A stretch of DNA of 37,599 bases from Bacteroidota bacterium. Its GTDB lineage: Bacteria; Bacteroidota; Bacteroidia; Sphingobacteriales; Sphingobacteriaceae. The stretch covers positions 1 through 37,599 of the forward strand of contig JARKUW010000143.1 in the NCBI GenBank assembly GCA_029851965.1, read 5' to 3'. Of the stretch, positions 1 through 6,423 are shown piece after piece. The notes under the pieces are model-generated. The model did not search any database, was not told the DNA's origin, and saw nothing but the letters and a program-made list of their open reading frames with translations. The first letter of the stretch is position 1; each line of letters begins with the position of its first letter. Made by a program: the position numbers and the translations under genes.

Positions 1-348
1 ATAGCGATTCCATGTCGCCAGCTGCGCGGTTTCAGTCAGATATAAATACATTTGTTGAATTGGGCTGTACAGCCCCTGAGAATCCTACATGTTATGACAA
101 CAGCAGGCCTGCATGCACATGGGTGCGGTAAGGTAAGCTTGTTTGAATACTTTCTGGTTTAAATTTGAATTTCTAGCCTTTTCCATCACAATCGAATTTA
201 CATATACTCAGGTTCCGCTTTTCAGGTTGTTTTCGCTGAGGCATGGAAGATGATGTATATTTTTCTGCGAATATAGCGCAAAAACTAAATAGTCTATAGA
301 CTTCGTAGATTTTTTTATTCAAATGACAATCTTATTCCATTTGAAGGC
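1..348. other. Left-edge non-coding stretch with two perfect palindromes
   Basis: No convincing gene is seen in the first ~380 bases. Two perfect palindromes stand out: GGGCTGTACAGCCC (62-75) and AGTCTATAGACT (291-302). The second lies about 47 bases before the candidate -7 element of the TlpA-like gene and could be an operator; the first could be a small hairpin or a regulator site. No riboswitch or tRNA fold was recognised. A minus-strand gene could begin just off the left edge, but nothing supports it. Confidence 0.4.
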
Positions 349-356
349 TATCTTTG
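349..356 (+). promoter_or_regulatory. Candidate -7 promoter element of the TlpA-like gene
   Basis: TATCTTTG matches the Bacteroidota -7 consensus TAnnTTTG. It lies 27 bases before the chosen ATG (384) and overlaps the TTG used as start by the ORF track, which argues against that upstream start. No clear TTTG was found at the -33 position, so the match is one-sided. Confidence 0.45.
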
Positions 357-383
357 GGGAATTATCTACAGACATATCATCCA

Positions 384-1643
384 ATGAAGAGAATAACAAA
401 TATTTTAGCACTGACCGCAGTTGTTGTATTTCACAGTATAGGAGCCCAGGCCCAGCGGAAACAAGCCCCTGCTAGCACTACCGCTGCTGTTGCTCCAGCC
501 GGAAAGTGGCGTGGTGTATTTAAACTTAGACCAGGAGTCCAGGTGCCTTTTAACTTCGAAATCGCGGGAGAAAGTCCGGATAAACAACATATCGTGTTTC
601 TGAACGCAGAAGAGCGCCTTGAAGGCGGGCGTGTGATCAGCAAAGGCGATTCACTGTTCGTGAAGTTAGATCAATTTGATAATGAGTTTGCTTTTAAGGT
701 ATATAAGGATTCCCTGTCCGGCGTATTGAGAAAGCAGGACGGAACAGGCAAACCATTATCTGTTGTTGCGGAGCCCGGAAAGAGCTACCGCTTTCAGCCG
801 GGCAGCAAAGCCCCGGAAGCAGATTTTTCAGGTAAATATGATGTCGTATTTAAAGGCCAGAATGGGAACGATGAAAAAGCCGTGGGCGTATTCAAACAGG
901 AAGGCAGCAAGATTACCGGAACCTTCCTGAGGGTTACGGGTGACTCCCGTTATCTGGAAGGTGTTGTTGATGGTAATAATTTCTCCCTTTCCAGCTTTAT
1001 TGGTTCCAGTCCCTCTTATTTCAGTGGCAGCTTTTCTAAAGATGGGACCCTCACCGGGAATGTGATTGGTCTGAGAGGAAATCAACCCTTCAGCGGGGTG
1101 CTAAATGCAGAAGCTTCTCTGCCCGATGCGGACAAATTAACCTTTCTGAAGGACGGCTATAAGACTTTGGATTTCTCTTTTCCGGATGTTAATGGGAAGA
1201 AGATCTCACTAAGCGACGAGAAGTATAAGAACAAGGTGGTTATATTGACCATTACTGGAACCTGGTGCCCGAACTGTATGGATGAAGCAACGTTCATTGC
1301 ACCATGGTATAAGGAAAACCGGGACCGTGGTGTTGAGGTTATTGGAATTCACTATGAACGGCAGACAGATCCGGAATATGTAAAGAAAGTGCTGGGACGC
1401 TTCCGTGAGCGGTTTGACATCCAGTATGACCAGGTCATCGCAGGAACTACAGACAAGAATGTGGTCGCGAATTCGCTTCCGGCATTGAAGAACTTCATAT
1501 CGTTCCCAACGACGATTATCATCAATAAGAAAGGGGAAGTGGCTAAGATCCATACTGGCTACAGCGGACCGGCAACGGGTAAATATTATACAGAGTACGT
1601 CGAAACGTTCAACAAGGAAATTGATGAGCTGCTGAAGCAGTAA
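384..1643 (+). CDS. TlpA-like secreted thioredoxin-fold protein
   Basis: Predicted exported protein of 419 residues. The ORF track starts at a TTG (354); I prefer the ATG at 384 because it gives a standard signal peptide (MKRITNILALTAVVVF..., cleavage after AQA) and avoids the promoter-like element at 349. The first ~265 residues are a beta-rich region of unknown role. The last ~150 form a TlpA/AhpC-TSA-type thioredoxin domain with the redox motif WCPNC (Trp294, Cys295, Cys298) and a later cis-Pro-like FPTTIIINKKGEV segment. Related Bacteroidota proteins are periplasmic or membrane-associated thiol:disulfide oxidoreductases. The substrate cannot be read from the sequence. It appears monocistronic; the pirin gene follows after about 90 bases with its own -7 match. 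Confidence 0.85.
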   Translation: MKRITNILALTAVVVFHSIGAQAQRKQAPASTTAAVAPAGKWRGVFKLRPGVQVPFNFEIAGESPDKQHIVFLNAEERLEGGRVISKGDSLFVKLDQFDNEFAFKVYKDSLSGVLRKQDGTGKPLSVVAEPGKSYRFQPGSKAPEADFSGKYDVVFKGQNGNDEKAVGVFKQEGSKITGTFLRVTGDSRYLEGVVDGNNFSLSSFIGSSPSYFSGSFSKDGTLTGNVIGLRGNQPFSGVLNAEASLPDADKLTFLKDGYKTLDFSFPDVNGKKISLSDEKYKNKVVILTITGTWCPNCMDEATFIAPWYKENRDRGVEVIGIHYERQTDPEYVKKVLGRFRERFDIQYDQVIAGTTDKNVVANSLPALKNFISFPTTIIINKKGEVAKIHTGYSGPATGKYYTEYVETFNKEIDELLKQ

Positions 1644-1704
1644 GTTTAAGCGCGGGACCCGAGCTTTCTTATCATAGATCATTAATTTCTGGTGGCTGGA
1701 AGTA

Positions 1705-1712
1705 TAACTTTG
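1705..1712 (+). promoter_or_regulatory. Candidate -7 promoter element of the pirin gene
   Basis: TAACTTTG fits TAnnTTTG and lies 20 bases before the pirin ATG. The -33 half is not evident. Confidence 0.4.
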
Positions 1713-1732
1713 GTTAACTAAAAAGATTTGAT

Positions 1733-2647
1733 ATGCTCGATATCGTAATAGAATCCCGAAACGCGGAGATCATGCCGGGCTTCGCCGTAAAACGCATTCT
1801 CCCATTTCAACTTCGCAGGATGGTGGGGCCCTTTATCTTTATGGATCATGGTGGTCCGATCAGTATGCCGGTAGCTGCGGCGAGCAACATCGATGTTCTT
1901 CCACACCCGCATATCGGTTTGTCGACCGTAAGCTACCTGTTCAGCGGTAAGGTAACCCATCGGGACAGTCTCGGTGTCGAGCAGCTGATTAAGCCGGGGG
2001 AGGTGAATTGGATGACTGCCGGGAAGGGAATTGCGCATAGTGAACGGTTCGAAGATCCGGCAATGCTTGCCGGTGGTGAACTCGAAATGATTCAGACCTG
2101 GGTAGCGCTACCCGAGAAAGATGAGGAGGTCGATCCATCGTTTAAAAACTATAAAGCAGAACAACTGCCGGTATTTACGGATACCGGAGTTTGGATGCGT
2201 TTGATCGCAGGTGATGCTTTCGGCTTGAAAAGCGATGTTCAGGTAAGTTCCCCCTTATTTTATTTGCACGTTGTACTGGATGAGGGTGCCCGGTTTGGTC
2301 TTCCCAGGGGTTATAGTGAAAGAGGTGTATACATCGTAAAGGGCAGTCTGGAAGTCAACGGAATTACCTATAGCGCCGGAAAATTACTCGTGTTCACGAG
2401 CGGAGTCGACCCGCTGATTATTGGGAAGGAAAACAGCACGCTGATGATGCTGGGTGGGGAACACCTGGGAAACCGGTACATCTGGTGGAACTTTGTGTCC
2501 AGCCGTAAAGAACGGATAGAACAGGCGAAGGAAGACTGGAAGCAAGGCCGCATTATTCTGCCGCCCGCGGACAATACCGAATTTATTCCGCTGCCGCTGG
2601 ATCGTTCCCGGCCAGCAGGGGGGCCGCCTCCCGGGGCGCTCTCCTAA
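1733..2647 (+). CDS. Pirin family protein
   Basis: A 304-residue bicupin of the pirin family. The diagnostic N-terminal cupin stretch is present: HPHIGLSTVSYLF, a later H in GKVTHRDSLG, and the MTAGKGIAHSER segment that completes the metal site. The C-terminal pirin domain (about 170-285) includes the conserved GEHLGNRYIWWNFVSS block. The last ~15 residues are a Pro/Gly-rich tail (RPAGGPPPGALS). Bacterial pirins bind iron-type metals; some act as quercetin dioxygenases and others modulate regulators or metabolic enzymes, so the role here is open. It sits between a thioredoxin-fold protein and a flavin oxidoreductase, consistent with an oxidative or xenobiotic setting. The ATG start is well supported by the family N-terminus. 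Confidence 0.92.
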   Translation: MLDIVIESRNAEIMPGFAVKRILPFQLRRMVGPFIFMDHGGPISMPVAAASNIDVLPHPHIGLSTVSYLFSGKVTHRDSLGVEQLIKPGEVNWMTAGKGIAHSERFEDPAMLAGGELEMIQTWVALPEKDEEVDPSFKNYKAEQLPVFTDTGVWMRLIAGDAFGLKSDVQVSSPLFYLHVVLDEGARFGLPRGYSERGVYIVKGSLEVNGITYSAGKLLVFTSGVDPLIIGKENSTLMMLGGEHLGNRYIWWNFVSSRKERIEQAKEDWKQGRIILPPADNTEFIPLPLDRSRPAGGPPPGALS

Positions 2648-2716
2648 GCAATACACCTAAAAGAATCTTCCCGTTTTCGGGTCTAATCGATCAATTAAAA
2701 GCTTTACAAAAATAGT

Positions 2717-3736
2717 ATGGAAATTGGAGTAGATAGTTTTGCATCGGCCATGTACGGTCGCAATGCCCTGAGTAGCGTTGATGCCATGGAGCAGTTACTG
2801 GACAGGATCGTATCGGCTGATGAAGCCGGGCTTGATGTATTCGGCATTGGCGAGCATCATAAAAAGGAGTTTTTGGATTCTGCTCCGGCGGTTATCCTGT
2901 CTGCTGCCGCTGCCCGCACCAAACGTATACGGCTTACGAGTGCTGTTACGGTGTTGAGTACCTCAGACCCGGTGCGTGTGTACCAGAATTTTGCCACCTT
3001 AGACCTGATTTCCAAAGGGCGCGCAGAGCTTGTCGTTGGACGTGGCTCAGCCATTGACGCGTATCCGCTGTTTGGATTTGATCTGAAGGATTATGACGCA
3101 CTGTTCAAAGAGAAGCTGGAACTGCTGCTGCAGATTCGCGATCAGGAGTTTGTTACCTGGTCGGGGCGATTCAGACCAGCATTACAAAACCAGCCGGTTT
3201 ATCCCAGATCCATGCAGGAGAAATTGCCGGTCTGGCTGGGTGTCGGCGGTACGCCGGAATCGTTTGTCCGCGCCGGATCGCTGGGCTTACCTTTGATGGT
3301 AGCGATTATCGGTGGTGAAACGGAGCGTTTTCGTCCTTTGGTTGACCTTTACCGGGAAGCGGGCGCACGGTCCGGTTTCACTCCGGATCAGCTAAAGGTT
3401 GGATTGCACTCACCGGGTTATGTGGCTGCTACTGCAGCGCAGGCCGTGGAAGATTATTATCCGGGCTATGCGGAACTGTGGACGAAGTTGGGAAGGGAAC
3501 GGGGCTGGCCGCCGGTGACCAGAACGCAGTTCAACAACCTTCTGGGTCCTAAAGGTGTGCTGGTTGTCGGCGGGCCAGAGCAGGTGGCTGAAAAACTGTT
3601 AAGACACAGTGCAGCATTGGGTGGTGTGGATCGCTTTACTTTTCAGATGGACAATGCCGGGCTAAGTCATAAACAATTGTTGCAATCCATTGAATTGATC
3701 GGTAAGCAAGTCATGCCGCTTATCAAAAACGCATAA
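2717..3736 (+). CDS. LLM-class (luciferase-like) flavin-dependent oxidoreductase
   Basis: A 339-residue TIM-barrel oxidoreductase of the bacterial luciferase superfamily. Typical blocks are EAGLDVFGIGEHHKKEF near residue 35-50, TSAVTVLSTSDPVRVYQNFATLDLISKGRAELVVGRGS near 75-115, and the C-terminal GGPEQVAEKLLRHSAALGGVDRFTFQMD. Members use FMNH2 or F420; Bacteroidota lack F420, so FMN is the likely cofactor. The substrate is unknown. It ends at a bidirectional hairpin shared with the convergent GIN-domain gene A. It may be read with the pirin gene (69-base gap), but no promoter was recognised to decide this. Confidence 0.9.
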   Translation: MEIGVDSFASAMYGRNALSSVDAMEQLLDRIVSADEAGLDVFGIGEHHKKEFLDSAPAVILSAAAARTKRIRLTSAVTVLSTSDPVRVYQNFATLDLISKGRAELVVGRGSAIDAYPLFGFDLKDYDALFKEKLELLLQIRDQEFVTWSGRFRPALQNQPVYPRSMQEKLPVWLGVGGTPESFVRAGSLGLPLMVAIIGGETERFRPLVDLYREAGARSGFTPDQLKVGLHSPGYVAATAAQAVEDYYPGYAELWTKLGRERGWPPVTRTQFNNLLGPKGVLVVGGPEQVAEKLLRHSAALGGVDRFTFQMDNAGLSHKQLLQSIELIGKQVMPLIKNA

Positions 3737-3741
3737 AACGA

Positions 3742-3769
3742 AAGCAGCTGCCTTGATGGGCAGCTGCTT
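3742..3769. terminator. Bidirectional terminator between the LLM gene and GIN gene A
   Basis: An 11-bp perfect stem AAGCAGCTGCC / GGCAGCTGCTT around a 6-base loop, with T-rich sequence on both sides (TTCTTT on plus, TTCGTTTT on minus). It serves the convergent LLM and GIN A genes. The core stem CAGCTGCC/GGCAGCTG is reused at 9619-9641 beyond GIN gene B. Confidence 0.85.
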
Positions 3770-3809
3770 CTTTATGGATCGGCTAATCTACTATTCAGCG
3801 GCTAATTTT

Positions 3810-4421
3810 CTATTTTGCTAAGGTCATTGCAGTTTGGTCTGCATTCATGATTGCTTCAGAAGCATATGATTCTGATTTTCTACTTGAAAAGTCTGCGGAC
3901 TTTATGCTCTTGCGGTTGCTTGCTACCATGGTGCTTTGTTCTGCAGTACCGTTAAGTTTCAGAACGGCATCATCCTTTACTATTGTATACAGGCTTTTTG
4001 CGGTTGTTTTAACTTTTACATTGGCTGTTTGGCCAAGGAACAACTGAAGATTTTCTACATCGAAGTTATTGCTCGTAACGACCTCGGATTGTCCGTAAGC
4101 TTCCACCCTTTGTAAGTCTTTCAAGGTAATGTTCAGTGTAACCTGTCCGGATTCCAGTGAGTTGATGTACAGTGTTTGTCCGTTGCTGGTTACTGATGTT
4201 TTTAATGCATTGTAGTTGTCTGCACCCACTACACTTTGCTGATCACCCTGTGTCAATACGATCTTCACATTTCCGCTTACCCAGATCCTGTTGATGCTTG
4301 ACGCAGAACGAGGCGTTACTTCTGATTTTACGGGCTCAGCGGCAAAGGTTGTTGCTACTGAAGATGTTACTACTACTGCTGCTAATGCTACTGCGAATAC
4401 TGTTTTGGCTAGAGTTTTCAT
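3810..4421 (-). CDS. Secreted GIN-domain (DUF2807-like) protein, copy A
   Basis: A 203-residue exported protein with a clear signal peptide (MKTLAKTVFAVALAAVVVTSS..., cleavage after TFAA, residue 28). The mature part begins with the hallmark NRIWVSGNVKIVLTQGD and continues as repeating beta strands (TLYINSLES, VTLNITLKDLQRVEAYG, LQLFLGQTANVKVKTTAKS) typical of the putative auto-transporter adhesin head GIN domain, probably a right-handed beta-helix. No enzymatic residues are known for this family. It is one of three same-length paralogues in the window (A, B, C) and aligns to them without gaps. It is transcribed alone from an ECF-type promoter (4461-4489) and ends at a strong hairpin. Function is unknown; an envelope-stress or surface role is inference only. 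Confidence 0.85.
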   Translation of the reverse strand: MKTLAKTVFAVALAAVVVTSSVATTFAAEPVKSEVTPRSASSINRIWVSGNVKIVLTQGDQQSVVGADNYNALKTSVTSNGQTLYINSLESGQVTLNITLKDLQRVEAYGQSEVVTSNNFDVENLQLFLGQTANVKVKTTAKSLYTIVKDDAVLKLNGTAEQSTMVASNRKSIKSADFSSRKSESYASEAIMNADQTAMTLAK

Positions 4422-4460
4422 GGCTTTATGGTTTTAAGATTATTTGTTGTTTTTTGTAAT

Positions 4461-4489
4461 TAAGACGCCATCACAGCAGAAACGTTTCA
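4461..4489 (-). promoter_or_regulatory. ECF-sigma-type promoter of GIN gene A
   Basis: Read on the minus strand: TGAAACGTTT, 12 bases, CGTCTTA. The AAC and CGTC cores are separated by exactly 16 bases, the spacing known for many ECF (group 4) sigma factors. The same arrangement stands before GIN gene C. The predicted leader is about 30-35 bases. No ECF sigma gene lies in the window, so the cognate factor is encoded elsewhere. Confidence 0.65.
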
Positions 4490-4521
4490 CTCAAAACCGG
4501 GGTAATATACCAGCACGAGGA

Positions 4522-4556
4522 GCCTTTAGACCAACGCCTGTAATCTCTCGACGAAC
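4522..4556. repeat. 35-bp perfect repeat, copy 1 (upstream of GIN A)
   Basis: Identical base for base to 11012-11046, in the same orientation and at the same distance (about 100 bases) before its GIN gene. It begins GCCTTTAGACC and ends CTCGACGAAC. The sequence between repeat and promoter is less well conserved than the repeat, so it may be a regulator site rather than passive duplication. Right of the repeat the two loci diverge abruptly. Confidence 0.9.
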
Positions 4557-4570
4557 GGATTCATCCCATA

Positions 4571-4589
4571 AGCGTTGTCGACCAACGCT
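4571..4589. repeat. Inverted repeat AGCGTTG-N5-CAACGCT
   Basis: A 7-bp perfect inverted repeat just right of the 35-bp repeat. Its right arm with flank (GACCAACGC) repeats a word found inside the 35-bp repeat, hinting at a related protein-binding site. There is no T-run, so a terminator is unlikely. It is absent from the second GIN locus. Confidence 0.35.
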
Positions 4590-4685
4590 GCCATCCACTT
4601 GACTCAATTTAGCTACGAGAAACCTCAATTCGGTTATATGCGCTTGCGGTGAGTTGGCCACCTTTGGGATCTAATAAAAAGAATA

Positions 4686-4940
4686 ATGAATATAATAGGT
4701 GAAGCCATAGGTATGCCGGATCTAAAATGGAACGTAATCGCTGAGGAGCAAATGCTTAAGGGGATGTTGGCTGCAGGTATGAACGAATGGATTGCTAATG
4801 GTTTCGTAGCCATGCAGGCTGCCCAGAGCAGTGGCGCTTTATACGAAGATTTTTACCAGCATAAACCTGAATTGGGCAAAACCAAATTTAGGGACTTCGT
4901 AAAGGAATTTGCGCAGGTATATAATGAGGGTACGAAGTAG
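4686..4940 (+). pseudogene. C-terminal remnant of an NmrA/QOR2-like NAD(P)-binding protein
   Basis: The 84-codon ORF matches only the C-terminal end of NmrA-like NAD(P)H-binding proteins: GEAIGMPDLKW, then EEQMLKGMLAAGMNEWIANGFVAMQAAQSSGALYEDF, then the closing KPELGKTKFRDFVKEFAQVYN. Full-length relatives are about 290-310 residues with an N-terminal Rossmann fold (GATGxxG); that part is missing and is not found in the ~130 bases between here and the GIN A cassette. It is best read as a 5'-deleted gene whose front was lost next to the duplicated cassette. The frame is intact, so a short peptide could still be made from the ATG, but it could not bind the nucleotide. It precedes AraC gene 1 by about 60 bases. 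The intact NmrA-like gene at 6424 belongs to a different subfamily by its C-terminus. Confidence 0.75.
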
Positions 4941-5003
4941 GACAATGAAGAACCCGTCTATTATCCACTTGGTAAATTATTCACGATAACGTAAGTTTAA
5001 GCA

Positions 5004-5921
5004 ATGAAAAAATCAGGAAGTTCAGTCTATAAACTTGACTCTTTAACCGACTTTCACCGGATGTTTGGACTTCCAAAGCCCAAACATCCCCTGATCAGCT
5101 TCATGGATATCAGCCAGATGCAATTTGCACCAGAAACGCTGCCGCGCCTGCTGTCGATGGATTTCTACAAAGTGGCTTTTAAGACCAATACATGCGGAAA
5201 AGCGAAATATGGGCAGAGCTATTATGACTTTGGCGAGGGAGGGCTTGTTTTTACTTCACCTGGTCAGGTGTTTGAAAGCCCGGATAGGTCTGCTGTTACC
5301 GGCAATATTCTATTGTTTCATCCGGATCTTCTGCTTGCTTATCCACTGTCAAGAAAAATAAAACAGTATGGCTTTTTCTCCTATGCTGCAAACGAAGCGT
5401 TGCAATTGTCAGATCAGGAAAGAGGGACGATCATGAATGTATTCAGCATCATTGATGAGGAATTAAACAGCCGGATAGATGACTTTAGCCAGGACGTGAT
5501 TGTCTCGCAATTGGAGCTGCTGCTCAACTACAGCAATCGCTTTTACAAGCGGCAGTTTATTACCCGTAAGGCTGTTAACAATGACCAGTTGCAGAAGCTG
5601 GAAGAAATTTTGGATGATTACTTCCGTGAGGAAAAAGCGATCACGGCGGGCGTTCCTACGGTTCAATACCTTGCAGAGCGGTTGAACCTGTCTCCAAGTT
5701 ATCTGAGTGATATGTTGCGTACGTTAACCGGTCAGAATGCACAACAGCTTATTCATCACAAACTGGTTGAAAAGGCAAAGGAGATATTGTCGGCTTCAGA
5801 ATTATCGGTTGCTGAAGTCGCCTATCAACTGGGCTTTGAACATCCTCAATCCTTTAGCAGGCTGTTTAAAGCGAAAACGGAGCAGTCGCCACTTGAATTT
5901 AGAGCTTCCTTTAGCCGTTAA
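5004..5921 (+). CDS. AraC-family transcriptional regulator, copy 1
   Basis: A 305-residue regulator. The N-terminal ~185 residues are a cupin-like sensor region of a type common in Sphingobacteriaceae (DFHRMFGLPKPKHPLISFMDIS near the start, LLFHPDLLLAYPLSRKIKQYGFFSY in the middle). The C-terminal ~100 residues carry two helix-turn-helix motifs, with PTVQYLAERLNLSPSYLSDMLR and the signature SVAEVAYQLGFEHPQSFSRLFKAKTEQSPLEFR. It is a clear paralogue of the regulator at 8683-9600, with long shared stretches throughout. It lies downstream of a broken NmrA-like gene, which may have been its original target or partner. Its stop codon lies in one arm of an inverted repeat shared with the convergent HxlR gene. 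The effector is unknown. Confidence 0.92.
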   Translation: MKKSGSSVYKLDSLTDFHRMFGLPKPKHPLISFMDISQMQFAPETLPRLLSMDFYKVAFKTNTCGKAKYGQSYYDFGEGGLVFTSPGQVFESPDRSAVTGNILLFHPDLLLAYPLSRKIKQYGFFSYAANEALQLSDQERGTIMNVFSIIDEELNSRIDDFSQDVIVSQLELLLNYSNRFYKRQFITRKAVNNDQLQKLEEILDDYFREEKAITAGVPTVQYLAERLNLSPSYLSDMLRTLTGQNAQQLIHHKLVEKAKEILSASELSVAEVAYQLGFEHPQSFSRLFKAKTEQSPLEFRASFSR

Positions 5922-5942
5922 GGATTTCAGCGTTCCTTAACG
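5916..5942. terminator. Inverted repeat spanning two convergent stop codons
   Basis: CGTTAAGGA, a 9-base loop, TCCTTAACG. One arm contains the AraC TAA, the other the TAA of the minus-strand HxlR gene. It could fold in both transcripts, but it lacks a T-run, so termination is uncertain. Confidence 0.4.
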
Positions 5943-6311
5943 CATACTTTTCAGGGCTTCCACCCTGTGCATCATTCCCCAATCAATCATGGAGTCTATG
6001 ACATCAGCGATGCTTTTGCCGGAAGGCGTCAATTCATACTCGATCAGAACGGGCGATTGAGGGTATACCTTCCGCATGACGATGCCGTTGATCTCCAACT
6101 CTTTTAATTCTTTGGACAACATGCGGGGCGTAATCTTTTCTATATTCTCCAGTAAGTCCTTAAACCTGACCTTATCATGCAGCAGCGAAGCGATAATCGG
6201 CAGCTTCCATTTACCGCTCATTACGTTCAGGGTGTCTGTCAGGGCGAGAACATAATGTCGTGGGCACTGCTGCACTTTATCCCGGTCTATTAACTGCTTG
6301 AAATCACTCAT
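5937..6311 (-). CDS. HxlR-family transcriptional regulator 1
   Basis: A 124-residue winged-helix regulator of the HxlR/MarR-like DUF24 family. The diagnostic LNVMSGKWKLPIIASLLHDKVRFKDLLENIEKITPRMLSKELKELEINGIV block spans about residues 30-80, followed by the wing (VLIEYELTPSGKSIADVIDSMIDWG). A Cys (QQCPRHYVL) lies before the helices, where redox- or electrophile-sensing members (YodB, HypR, QorR) have their reactive Cys; sensing by this residue is inference. It is divergent from the NmrA/QOR2-like reductase at 6424, the arrangement known for qorR-qorB-type pairs, and the shared intergenic region carries two similar palindromes, so it probably represses itself and that gene. Confidence 0.92.
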   Translation of the reverse strand: MSDFKQLIDRDKVQQCPRHYVLALTDTLNVMSGKWKLPIIASLLHDKVRFKDLLENIEKITPRMLSKELKELEINGIVMRKVYPQSPVLIEYELTPSGKSIADVIDSMIDWGMMHRVEALKSMR

Positions 6312-6335
6312 GTTGGTTGGTTTTCATTTTTGTTG

Positions 6336-6351
6336 GTATACAAATGTATAG
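6336..6351. promoter_or_regulatory. Candidate HxlR operator 1
   Basis: GTATAC-AAAT-GTATAG, an inverted repeat of TATAC/GTATA. It overlaps the -7 element of the HxlR promoter on the minus strand. A near copy lies 35 bases away. Confidence 0.55.
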
Positions 6352-6371
6352 TGCTTATTCTGAATAACAAA
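6341..6371 (-). promoter_or_regulatory. Promoter of HxlR gene 1
   Basis: On the minus strand TTTG (6371-6368), 19 bases, TACATTTG (6348-6341): a full match to the Bacteroidota consensus TTTG-N19-21-TAnnTTTG. Operator 1 overlaps the -7 element and operator 2 begins next to the -33 element. Confidence 0.7.
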
Positions 6372-6386
6372 GTATACTTCGTATAG
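6372..6386. promoter_or_regulatory. Candidate HxlR operator 2
   Basis: GTATAC-TTC-GTATAG, the same half sites as operator 1 with one base less in the centre. It lies between the expected -33 and -7 positions of the plus-strand reductase promoter. Confidence 0.55.
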
Positions 6387-6395
6387 TAATAACAG

Positions 6396-6403
6396 TAGGT
6401 TTG
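6396..6403 (+). promoter_or_regulatory. Candidate -7 element of the NmrA/QOR2-like gene
   Basis: TAGGTTTG fits TAnnTTTG and lies 20 bases before the ATG at 6424. No TTTG is seen at -33; operator 2 covers that area. Confidence 0.45.
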
Positions 6404-6423
6404 AATCTATAAAAGAAACATAT

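Noticed and set aside
62-75. GGGCTGTACAGCCC as a riboswitch or tRNA element
   Set aside because: No surrounding conserved core, second stem or tRNA arms could be found; it is kept only as a palindrome.
1209-1682. 157-aa minus-strand ORF
   Set aside because: It lies antisense to the thioredoxin domain of the TlpA-like gene, which has clear family motifs; the antisense product has no recognisable domain.
4522-4556. 35-bp repeat as part of a CRISPR array or a mobile-element end
   Set aside because: Only two copies exist, about 6.5 kb apart, with no regular spacers, no terminal inverted partner, no target duplication and no transposase or integrase gene nearby.
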